Both the position numbers and the translations under genes were made by a program. From contig JAIVGV010000112.1 in assembly GCA_020201365.1 (NCBI GenBank), positions 1 through 5,940 of the forward strand: a stretch of DNA of 5,940 nt, written 5' to 3'. This DNA is from Acidobacteriota bacterium. GTDB lineage: Bacteria > Acidobacteriota > Blastocatellia > Pyrinomonadales > Pyrinomonadaceae. Of this stretch, positions 1 to 5,286 are shown one piece after another. The notes below the pieces were generated by a model. It was not told where the DNA came from, made no database searches, and was given only the letters and a program-made list of their open reading frames with translations. Position 1 is the first letter of the stretch; each line of letters begins with the position of its first letter.

Positions 1-1
1 C

Positions 2-1174
2 CTCTACGGGGTGCACCCGACCGAGCGCGAGACGGTCATCTCGCAGTTCGCGCGCATCATGTTCACGGGCGCGATGGGCTGGTTCTACTACGTCGTGCAG
101 GCGACGACGAGCGCGATCTTGGTGCTCGCCGCGAACACCTCGTTCGCGGACTTCCCGCGTCTCTCAAGCCTGCTCGCGCGCGACAGATTTTTGCCGCGAC
201 AGTTCGCCAACCGCGGCGACCGCCTCGTCTTCTCGAACGGCGTCATCATCCTCGCGATCTTTTCGGGCGTCCTCGTCATCGCCTTCGGCGCGGACGAGAA
301 CCGACTGATCCCGCTCTACGCCGTCGGCGTCTTTCTATCTTTCACGCTCTCGCAAGCCGGGATGGTGCGCCACTGGTGGCGCGAGCGCGCGCTGCTGCGC
401 GGGCTGAAGGCGGAGGTCGGCGGCGCGCAGCCCGAACGGGACGCGCGCGCGAACGGCAAGGTCGCGCCCGTGCCCGATCCGGGGCTCGCGGCGGCTGACA
501 TCCACGCCACGCAGGACGCGCAGCGCGCGCTCGCAGCCTCCGCGCCCGAGGCTTCGCACTGGCGCAAGTCAATCGTCGTCAACGGGCTCGGCGCCGTCGC
601 CACGTTCGTCGTGCTCGTCGTCTTCGTCACGACGAAGTTCGTCCACGGCGCGTGGATCGTCTGCGCGCTCGTGCCGCTGCTCGTCGTCGTCTTCCGCTCG
701 ATCCACTCGCACTACGTCTCGGTCGCGCGCCAGCTCTCGACCGAGGGGCTCGAAGGGATCAGACCGATCCGCCACACGGTCGTCGTGCCCATCAGCGGCA
801 TCCACCGCGGCGTCATCGGCGCGCTCGAATACGCCAAGGCGATCTCGCCCGACAACGTGCGCGCCGTTTACGTGGACATAGACGAGGAGGCGACTCGGAA
901 GCTCAGGGAGAAGTGGGAGCAGTGGGGCGCGGGCGTCAAGCTCGTCGTGCTTCAGTCGCCGTACCGCTCGCTCACGCGCCCGCTGCTGCGCTACCTGCGG
1001 AAGCTGCGCGATCAAGGTAAGGTCGAGATCGTGACGGTCGTCCTGCCGGAGTTCGTGCCCGCGCGCTGGTGGCAGCACCTGCTGCACAACCAGAGTTCGC
1101 TCCTGCTGAAGGGCGCGCTCCTCTTCAAGCGCGGCATCATCGTGACGAGCGTGCCTTACCACTTAGAGAAGTGA
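2..1174 (+). CDS. APC/KUP-superfamily transporter, KimA (YdaO)-like, C-terminal part (5' end outside window)
   Basis: The reading frame is open from the left edge to the stop at 1172-1174. The GTG at 11 is probably an internal valine, so the N-terminus and the first membrane helices are missing. Numbering from that GTG, hydrophobic segments lie at about residues 18-42, 74-93, 98-119, 188-210 and 213-229. A soluble mixed alpha/beta domain follows (about 250-387), beginning 'HTVVVPISGIHRG', which recalls USP-like cytoplasmic domains. The stretches 'LAANTSFADFP', 'LPRQFANRGDR' and 'YAVGVFLSFTLSQAGM' are what I associate with the APC permease group that includes the Bacillus potassium importer KimA. 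This suggests proton-coupled potassium uptake at the inner membrane, with the soluble domain in the cytoplasm. Substrate assignment is inference, and an amino-acid permease is the main alternative. A polar Ala/Arg/Pro-rich linker (residues 131-183) interrupts the membrane region. The downstream gene is convergent. Confidence 0.85.
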   Translation, partial: LYGVHPTERETVISQFARIMFTGAMGWFYYVVQATTSAILVLAANTSFADFPRLSSLLARDRFLPRQFANRGDRLVFSNGVIILAIFSGVLVIAFGADENRLIPLYAVGVFLSFTLSQAGMVRHWWRERALLRGLKAEVGGAQPERDARANGKVAPVPDPGLAAADIHATQDAQRALAASAPEASHWRKSIVVNGLGAVATFVVLVVFVTTKFVHGAWIVCALVPLLVVVFRSIHSHYVSVARQLSTEGLEGIRPIRHTVVVPISGIHRGVIGALEYAKAISPDNVRAVYVDIDEEATRKLREKWEQWGAGVKLVVLQSPYRSLTRPLLRYLRKLRDQGKVEIVTVVLPEFVPARWWQHLLHNQSSLLLKGALLFKRGIIVTSVPYHLEK

Positions 1175-1176
1175 CG

Positions 1177-1198
1177 GCGCGGGGCGACACCCCGGCGC
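1177..1198 (+). terminator. GC-rich hairpin just after the transporter stop, possible weak terminator
   Basis: Bases 1177-1184 (GCGCGGGG) pair with 1190-1198 (CCCCGGCGCG region, one bulged G at 1195) around the five-base loop CGACA. That gives eight base pairs starting two bases after the stop codon. The following sequence has only short T runs (GTTTGGTTGG), so it lacks the U-tract of a classical intrinsic terminator. It may end transcription weakly or protect the 3' end. In DNA this GC-rich, chance pairing is also possible. Confidence 0.3.
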
Positions 1199-1281
1199 GA
1201 CCGCGCGTTTGGTTGGCGGCTGAGCGAGTCTCGTTCGGTTGTTCGTCGGGTTTGCGTTGCTGCGGTCGTGAGTCGCGCGCG

Positions 1282-1608
1282 TCAGCCTTCGTAACCGTCG
1301 GCGGCGGCGCGGCTGGCGAGGAAGCAGGAGCGGCAGAAGACGGGTCGCCCCTGCGACGGGTAGAACGGGACGGTCGTCTGCTGACCGCACTGCGCGCAGT
1401 TGACGGAGACCTCGATGCGCTGGCGCTGCCCGGCGGCTTGCGCGGCGGCGATCGCGGCGAGCCGCTCGTTCTTCGCCTGCTTGCACGGCTTGCAGCGCTT
1501 GGGCTCGTTCTGCAGCCCCTTGTCGTGGAAGAAGACCTGCTCCCCGGCAGTCCAGACGAACTCCTCCCCGCAGTCAACGCAGCGGATGTTCCGGTCTTGG
1601 AATTCCAT
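1282..1608 (-). CDS. Small zinc-ribbon protein with four CxxC knuckles (zf-trcl plus CxxC-x17-CxxC)
   Basis: This is a 108-residue protein. Counting from the start MEFQDRNIRC, cysteine pairs sit at 10/13, 39/42, 71/74 and 92/95. The first two pairs frame the 'VDCGEEF...TAGEQ.FF..KG...EPKRC..C' pattern of the zf-trcl family. The last two form CxxC-x17-CxxC, a separate small domain. An Ala/Gln-rich helix (about 47-63) links them. Two zinc ions are therefore likely; the role is unknown for the family, with nucleic-acid or protein binding plausible. I chose 1608 because family members usually begin two to ten residues before the first CxxC. A start at 1662 (MSQVPATG, 126 residues, GGGGG about 10 bases upstream) is a real alternative. 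The in-frame ATG at 1842 is excluded because it abuts the -10 box of the only good promoter. Downstream it converges with the transporter gene. Confidence 0.85.
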   Translation of the reverse strand: MEFQDRNIRCVDCGEEFVWTAGEQVFFHDKGLQNEPKRCKPCKQAKNERLAAIAAAQAAGQRQRIEVSVNCAQCGQQTTVPFYPSQGRPVFCRSCFLASRAAADGYEG

Positions 1609-1734
1609 CTCGGCGCGACCCCACTCTCCGTTCTCCCTGCCTGTGGCTGGAACCTGTGACATGGCGTGAACCCCCACGTTTCGTGAAACCCCGGAGCCGA
1701 AAAAACTGTGAGACTGTCGGGTTCGGTTGGACGT

Positions 1735-1761
1735 GCTCCGCAAGGTCGGAGCCTCGCGAGG
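1735..1761 (-). repeat. Leader hairpin abutting a 10-bp palindrome
   Basis: GCTCCG (1735-1740) and CGGAGC (1747-1752) form a perfect six-pair stem with a six-base loop. The palindrome CCTCGCGAGG (1752-1761) follows, sharing one base with it. Both lie inside the predicted 5' untranslated leader of the zinc-ribbon gene. Possible roles are an RNA structure affecting translation or a protein-binding site. Neither is established, and short GC-rich palindromes arise by chance here. Confidence 0.35.
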
Positions 1762-1842
1762 AAGCGGCGAACTGAAAGATCGCGCCCGCGTAAGCAAGCA
1801 GTGACGCCTGCGACGCGACGAGCCGACCTTTGTAGCGTGCAC

Positions 1843-1870
1843 GGTATAACTGTTGGCGAAACTGTGTCAA
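1843..1870 (-). promoter_or_regulatory. Sigma70-like promoter for the zinc-ribbon gene
   Basis: Read on the minus strand, a perfect TTGACA (-35, positions 1870-1865) is followed after 16 bases by TATACC (-10, positions 1848-1843), four of six matches including the first four. Transcription would start near 1836, leaving a leader of roughly 175 bases to the 1662 start or 230 to the 1608 start. The direct repeat AACTGT (1848-1853 and 1860-1865, plus strand) lies across the spacer and could be an operator. This is one of the few AT-rich patches in the region, which supports the call. Confidence 0.55.
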
Positions 1871-1923
1871 GGAATAGTTTGCGCCTCCGCGACATAAAAT
1901 TCGCGCCCGCCCCGCGCCCTTTC

Positions 1924-1953
1924 TTGACACCCCGCCGCCCCGCGTGACAGCAT
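1924..1953 (+). promoter_or_regulatory. Possible weak promoter for purD
   Basis: A perfect TTGACA (1924-1929) is followed after 18 bases by CAGCAT (1948-1953), which matches the -10 consensus at only three positions (2, 5 and 6). Transcription would begin near 1960, giving a leader of about 84 bases. A promoter must exist here because the upstream gene is divergent, but this assignment is weak. Confidence 0.3.
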
Positions 1954-2043
1954 CCGCCGCACCCGGCGCGAGACGGACAAACAGGCGCAGCGCGGCGGCA
2001 CGAGGACGAAGGTTGCTCAATCAGCGATAACGCCAAATGTGAC

Positions 2044-3330
2044 ATGAAGATTCTCGTCGTCGGATCGGGCGGGCGCGAGCACGCGCTCTGCTGGTCACTA
2101 CAAAAAAACTCGGAGCACACGATCTACTGCGCGCCCGGCAGCGACGGCATCGCGCAGGTCGCGCGGTGCGTCGCCCTCAACGCCACTGACATCAAAGCGC
2201 TCGCCCGCTTCGCCGAAGACGAGAGGATCGAACTCACCGTCGCCGGCGGCGAGGCGCCGCTCGCCGCCGGTCTCGCCGACGGGTTCGCCGCCGCCGGTCT
2301 CGCCGTCGCGGGACCGAAGGCTGCGGCGGCGCGGCTCGAATCGAGCAAGGCTTTCGCCAAAGACTTCATGGCGCGCCACCGCATCCCGACCGCGCGCTTC
2401 CGCGTCGCGGACTCGGCGGACGAGGCGCGCGCCGTGCTGCGCGGCGGCGAGTTCGGAGCGAGAGACGCGCCCGCCGTCGTCAAAGCCGACGGGCTCGCGG
2501 CGGGCAAGGGCGTCGTCGTCGCGCGCGACCGAGACGAGGCGGAGACAGCGATCAATGAATTGATGGAGCAGGGAGGGGTCGGTGCAGAAGCCGCGCGCCG
2601 CGTCGTCATCGAGGAAGCTCTGACGGGGCGCGAGGCGTCGCTCTTGTTCTGGACGGACGGCAAAGACTATTTACTAATGCCGCCCGCCCGCGATCACAAG
2701 CGCGTCGGCGAGCGGGACGCGGGACCGAACACCGGCGGCATGGGCGCGATCACCTCGTCCGACGTGCTCGACGCCGAGACTCAGGCGCGCGTGGTGCGCG
2801 AGATCGTCGAGCCGACGCTCGCCGGGTTAGCCGCCGACCGGCTCGACTTTCGCGGCGTCATCTTCGTCGGCTTGATGCTCACTGACGAAGGCGCGCGCGT
2901 CCTCGAATACAACGTCCGCTTCGGCGATCCGGAGGCACAGGCGATCATCGTCCGCCTACGAAGCGATCTCGCCGCGATCTTCGACGCGACGGCTCACGGT
3001 CGTCTCGGCGGGGCGCGCGCCGAATGGTCTGACGAGTCCTCGGCTTGCGTCGTCCTCGCCTCGCGCGGCTACCCCGAAAAGCCTGAGACGGGCGACCCTA
3101 TAGAAGGGCTCGACGCCGCCGCGCGAGACCCGCGCGTCGAAATCTTCCACGCCGGGACGCGGCGCGGCGAAGACGGCGCGTGGCGCACGGCGGGCGGGCG
3201 CGTCCTCGGCGTCACCTCGACGGGCGCGACGCTCGGCGAGGCGCTCGCGCGCTGCTACGGCGCGGCGTCGCGAATTCGCTGGGTCGGGATGCACTACCGG
3301 CGCGACATCGGACGTTTCGGGAAGAGTTAA
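2044..3330 (+). CDS. purD: Phosphoribosylamine-glycine ligase (GAR synthetase), PurD
   Basis: This cytosolic enzyme of de novo purine synthesis joins glycine to 5-phosphoribosylamine using ATP, giving GAR, ADP and phosphate. The 428 residues match the usual full length. The N-domain begins with the diagnostic 'MKILVVGSGGREHAL' (1-15). The ATP-grasp domain includes 'SSKAFAKDFM' (100-109), the glycine-rich 'VVKADGLAAGKGVVV' (145-159), 'DHKRVGERDAGPNTGGMGA' (217-235) and the metal/substrate motif 'EYNVRFGDPEAQ' (288-299). The C-domain ends with 'GMHYRRDIG'. The start is certain from the family N-terminus even though no Shine-Dalgarno sequence lies within 15 bases of it. Residue 69 is Gly in 'GGEAPL' where the family normally has 'GPEAPL'. 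No other pur gene is nearby, so it appears to be a stand-alone gene. Confidence 0.97.
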   Translation: MKILVVGSGGREHALCWSLQKNSEHTIYCAPGSDGIAQVARCVALNATDIKALARFAEDERIELTVAGGEAPLAAGLADGFAAAGLAVAGPKAAAARLESSKAFAKDFMARHRIPTARFRVADSADEARAVLRGGEFGARDAPAVVKADGLAAGKGVVVARDRDEAETAINELMEQGGVGAEAARRVVIEEALTGREASLLFWTDGKDYLLMPPARDHKRVGERDAGPNTGGMGAITSSDVLDAETQARVVREIVEPTLAGLAADRLDFRGVIFVGLMLTDEGARVLEYNVRFGDPEAQAIIVRLRSDLAAIFDATAHGRLGGARAEWSDESSACVVLASRGYPEKPETGDPIEGLDAAARDPRVEIFHAGTRRGEDGAWRTAGGRVLGVTSTGATLGEALARCYGAASRIRWVGMHYRRDIGRFGKS

Positions 3331-3353
3331 ACCCTCGCCAGTTTGTCGCCGTC

Positions 3354-3382
3354 TTTAACGCCCGCGGCAGTCCTGTTATACT
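3354..3382 (+). promoter_or_regulatory. Extended -10 promoter for pspA
   Basis: TATACT at 3377-3382 matches five of six -10 positions and is preceded by TG at 3374-3375, giving the extended form TGTTATACT. Seventeen bases upstream lies TTTAAC (3354-3359), a three-of-six -35, which is acceptable with an extended -10. Transcription would start near 3389, giving a leader of about 107 bases. The leader includes the six-pair hairpin 3415-3429 with loop TCG. I found no GG-N10-GC sigma54 element of the kind that drives pspA in enterobacteria. Confidence 0.6.
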
Positions 3383-3480
3383 CCGCTTGCGGCGCGCTTT
3401 CGTGAAGTTGCAACCGCGCCTCGGGCGCGTGCGTACTATGTTTTGCGGCGGCGCGCGGTGACGTTCGTTGAGTCGCGTTC

Positions 3481-3487
3481 GGAGGAG
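3481..3487 (+). promoter_or_regulatory. Strong ribosome binding site of pspA
   Basis: GGAGGAG ends eight bases before the ATG at 3496. It is the best Shine-Dalgarno match in the window, in contrast with purD and the gene at 4351, and it fixes the pspA start. Confidence 0.75.
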
Positions 3488-3495
3488 CGAGAGTC

Positions 3496-4233
3496 ATGAG
3501 TAGCTGGAGCAGGTTCAAGCGTTCGCTGAAGGCTCTGTTCGGCGGGCTGATCGAGAAGACGGAAGACCCGGAGCTCATACTCCAACAGACGATCCGCGAG
3601 ATGCGCGACCGCGTGCCCGAGCTGAACAACTCGGTCGCGAACGTGATGGCGACCGAGCGCCTGCTCGGCAAACACAAGGAGCGACTCTCGGCGCAGGTCG
3701 TTGACCTCGACTCGAAGATCAAAGCCTCGATCAAGCTGGGGCGCGACGATCTCGCCACCGCCTACATCGGTCAGTTGCAGCAGGCGCAGCTCGACCTCCA
3801 GCGCACGACGCAGCAGCAGGCGCAGGCGGAGATGGCGTCGAAGCAGGCGCTCAAGGCGCGCGACAACTACATGATCCAGATGCAGCGCCGCACCGCCGAG
3901 GCGATGCAGCTCATCAACCAGGCGAAGCAGGCGAAGCTCCAGGAGCAGCTCGCGCAGACGATGGAGTCGTTCCAGCTCGGCGACGACGCCTCGACCTTCA
4001 ACGAGATGCGCGACAAGATCGACCGCCGCGCCGCCCAAGCCGAGGCGAAGATGCAGCTCGGCGCGGCGAGCGTGGACGCGCAGATGCAGGACATCGAGCG
4101 CGAGGTCATGGACATGCAGTTGCAGGACAAGCTGCTCGAATACAAGCGGGGCATGGGGCTGCTGCCCGGCTCAACGTCCTCGCAGCCGAGTCAGCTTCCG
4201 CCCGCGAGCGACCCCGGCAACGGGCGGTCGTGA
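3496..4233 (+). CDS. pspA: PspA/IM30 (Vipp1) family membrane-stress protein
   Basis: PspA proteins are peripheral, ESCRT-III-like coiled-coil proteins that bind the cytoplasmic face of the inner membrane, polymerise and help preserve membrane integrity under stress. The 245-residue protein has the expected parts: an N-terminal amphipathic helix (1-22, 'MSSWSRFKRSLKALFGGL'), the 'EDPELILQQTIREM' stretch (23-36), long charged and Gln-rich helices (about 26-160), 'LGRDDLATAYI' (81-91), and a second helical region with 'FNEMRDKIDRRAAQAEAK' (168-185). It ends in a Ser/Pro/Gly-rich tail (about 222-245) that looks disordered. Length is normal for the PspA branch. It has its own promoter and strong ribosome binding site, and is followed 117 bases later by a membrane-anchored coiled-coil protein. 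No pspBC or pspF genes are visible here. Confidence 0.95.
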   Translation: MSSWSRFKRSLKALFGGLIEKTEDPELILQQTIREMRDRVPELNNSVANVMATERLLGKHKERLSAQVVDLDSKIKASIKLGRDDLATAYIGQLQQAQLDLQRTTQQQAQAEMASKQALKARDNYMIQMQRRTAEAMQLINQAKQAKLQEQLAQTMESFQLGDDASTFNEMRDKIDRRAAQAEAKMQLGAASVDAQMQDIEREVMDMQLQDKLLEYKRGMGLLPGSTSSQPSQLPPASDPGNGRS

Positions 4234-4288
4234 TTCGGACATCTCAAAGCGGTAGTCGTCGGTAGTTCTTTCGAGGGTTGATGACGGG

Positions 4289-4316
4289 GCGGCGAGGGGG
4301 CGGCGCGTCTCGCCGC
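4289..4316 (+). terminator. Intercistronic hairpin between pspA and the next gene
   Basis: GCGGCGAG (4289-4296) and CTCGCCGC (4309-4316) form a perfect eight-pair stem with a 12-base loop, followed by TGTTTAAGTTT. The T content is short and interrupted, so it is more likely a partial terminator (attenuator) or an mRNA stabiliser than a full stop. It ends 34 bases before the next start codon. I see no promoter of its own for that gene. Confidence 0.4.
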
Positions 4317-4350
4317 TGTTTAAGTTTCGTCGCGGTCGCGGTGGCGTGTC

Positions 4351-5175
4351 ATGACGGACATTAAAAAGGTTGACCTGCAGTATCTGAAGGAGGCGGTCAA
4401 AGAGCCCGTCAACTTCTGGGGCATGGCGGGCTTCGCCGTCGCGGCGGCTTACACGGGCTCGGTCATCCCGCTCGGCGCGGCGCTCATCGCCGAAGGTCTG
4501 TATCTGGCGACCGTCCCGGCGAGCAACCTCTACCGTCGGCTCGTTGACCGCCGCAACAAGAAGCAGCTTTACGAGATGCGGCGCAAACAGCGCGAGCGCC
4601 TGATCGAGTCGTTCGACCCGCGCGAGCGCGAGGCGGTGCTCTACCTGAAGTGGCTCAAGAAGCAGGTCTTTGAGAACTACATGAAGTTCACCGGCGCGAA
4701 GGAAGTGCCGCCGAACATTCAGACTTTGGAGCAGCGCTGGGAGGACTTCGTCGATCTGCTCGACGTTTACCGGCGCCGCAAGCACCACCTGCGCTCGATC
4801 AACCGTCAGGCGGTGCAGAACCAACTCACCCAAGCCGAGCGCGCCGTCGAGAGCGCGCCCGACGAGCGAGCGCGCCGCATCCAGCAGGCGAACGTCGAGA
4901 TTCTGAAGCGCCGCGTCGCCGCCTTCGGCGATCTCGAACGCTCGGTGAAATTGGTCGAGGGGCAGTTGCAGTCCATCGAAAACTTCTTCGGTCTCGTCAA
5001 CGATCAGGTCGTAACCTTACCGACGCCCGAACGGGTCTCCGCGCTCGACTTCGAGCAACTGTCGGATTCCATCGCCATGACCAAGCAGATGCTCGAAGAG
5101 ACTTCGGACGTGATGGGCGCTTTGGACGAGCACAACCGACAGGCGGGCAACTTCGACCTGCTCCCGTCTAAGTAA
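4351..5175 (+). CDS. Unrecognised membrane-anchored coiled-coil protein next to pspA
   Basis: I do not recognise this 274-residue family. Residues about 22-56 form a hydrophobic stretch with a Gly/Ser/Pro turn near 36-41, read as two short membrane helices making a hairpin, so both ends should lie in the cytoplasm. Next comes a basic juxtamembrane segment ('YRRLVDRRNKKQ', 61-72), then charged helices (about 73-112, 124-165, 170-215 and 233-262) with the heptad-like character of a helical bundle. There are no cysteines, no nucleotide-binding motif and no signal peptide. The start at 4351 is the only sensible one upstream of the membrane segment, although the ribosome binding site is weak (GGTGG at 4340-4344). 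It follows pspA on the same strand without an evident separate promoter, so co-transcription and a PspA-related role at the membrane are inferred. It is not homologous by eye to PspB, PspC or LiaI/LiaF. Confidence 0.85.
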   Translation: MTDIKKVDLQYLKEAVKEPVNFWGMAGFAVAAAYTGSVIPLGAALIAEGLYLATVPASNLYRRLVDRRNKKQLYEMRRKQRERLIESFDPREREAVLYLKWLKKQVFENYMKFTGAKEVPPNIQTLEQRWEDFVDLLDVYRRRKHHLRSINRQAVQNQLTQAERAVESAPDERARRIQQANVEILKRRVAAFGDLERSVKLVEGQLQSIENFFGLVNDQVVTLPTPERVSALDFEQLSDSIAMTKQMLEETSDVMGALDEHNRQAGNFDLLPSK

Positions 5176-5200
5176 GACGCGAGAGCGAGACAGCCCTTCT

Positions 5201-5251
5201 AAAAGAGAAGCGCGGGACGTTGTGAATAAACGTCCCGCGCCTCTCTTTTTT
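5201..5251. terminator. Strong bidirectional intrinsic terminator
   Basis: GCGCGGGACGTT (5210-5221) pairs perfectly with AACGTCCCGCGC (5229-5240) around a seven-base loop. After one mismatch the stem continues as nine A/G-rich to T/C-rich pairs (5201-5208 with 5242-5249). The plus-strand side ends in CTCTCTTTTTT and the minus-strand side in TTCTCTTTT. It therefore stops both the plus-strand pspA unit and the convergent minus-strand hslO gene. Confidence 0.92.
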
Positions 5252-5286
5252 GCGCGGCGGGTATCGCCGTCTAGGCTCCCGCCGTC

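Larger units (their letters stand above)
1609..2043. other. Divergent intergenic region between the zinc-ribbon gene and purD
   Basis: About 435 bases without a convincing gene (381 if the zinc-ribbon protein starts at 1662). The left half is the probable 5' leader of the zinc-ribbon mRNA and contains a small hairpin and a 10-bp palindrome (1735-1761). The middle holds a good minus-strand promoter (1843-1870). The right half is poor in signals: a lone TAAAAT at 1895-1900 without a matching -35, a TTGACA at 1924-1929 with a weak -10, and a 7-base inverted repeat CCGCCGC/GCGGCGG (1954-1960 and 1992-1998) whose 31-base loop makes it unremarkable in this composition. I see no recognisable riboswitch or purine-repressor box. 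Confidence 0.6.

Noticed and set aside
11..13. GTG as a true start of the transporter
   Set aside because: The frame is open upstream to the window edge and the known fold needs many more N-terminal membrane helices, so this is an internal valine.
569..1162. Minus-strand open frame of 197 codons opposite the transporter
   Set aside because: Asp/Arg/Leu/Val-rich mirror translation of a well-supported membrane protein gene; no motif.
1609..1842. N-terminal extension of the zinc-ribbon protein to the ATG at 1842
   Set aside because: That ATG borders the -10 box of the only good promoter, so it would not be transcribed properly. The added residues are Arg/Ser-rich and unlike the family.
1137..2120. 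Long minus-strand open frame of 327 codons across the zinc-ribbon gene and the intergenic region
   Set aside because: Its product is Arg/Ser/Pro-rich low-complexity sequence with no domain. It overlaps the zinc-ribbon gene in another frame and crosses the promoter region and the purD start. Typical GC-rich shadow frame.
3326..3359. GTTAAA/TTTAAC inverted repeat spanning the purD stop and the pspA -35 region
   Set aside because: Six bases with a 22-base gap is too weak to call an operator or terminator without comparative data.
3436..4038. Minus-strand open frame of 200 codons opposite pspA
   Set aside because: Leu/Arg-rich antisense translation of the pspA coiled coil, which is clearly the real gene.
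4250..4266. CGGTAGT repeated with a 10-base period after pspA
   Set aside because: Only two short copies, no array or known element; most likely chance.
4171..4833. Minus-strand open frame of 220 codons opposite the pspA neighbour
   Set aside because: Antisense shadow. The plus-strand frame has a coherent membrane hairpin and helices, and this one has no recognisable feature.
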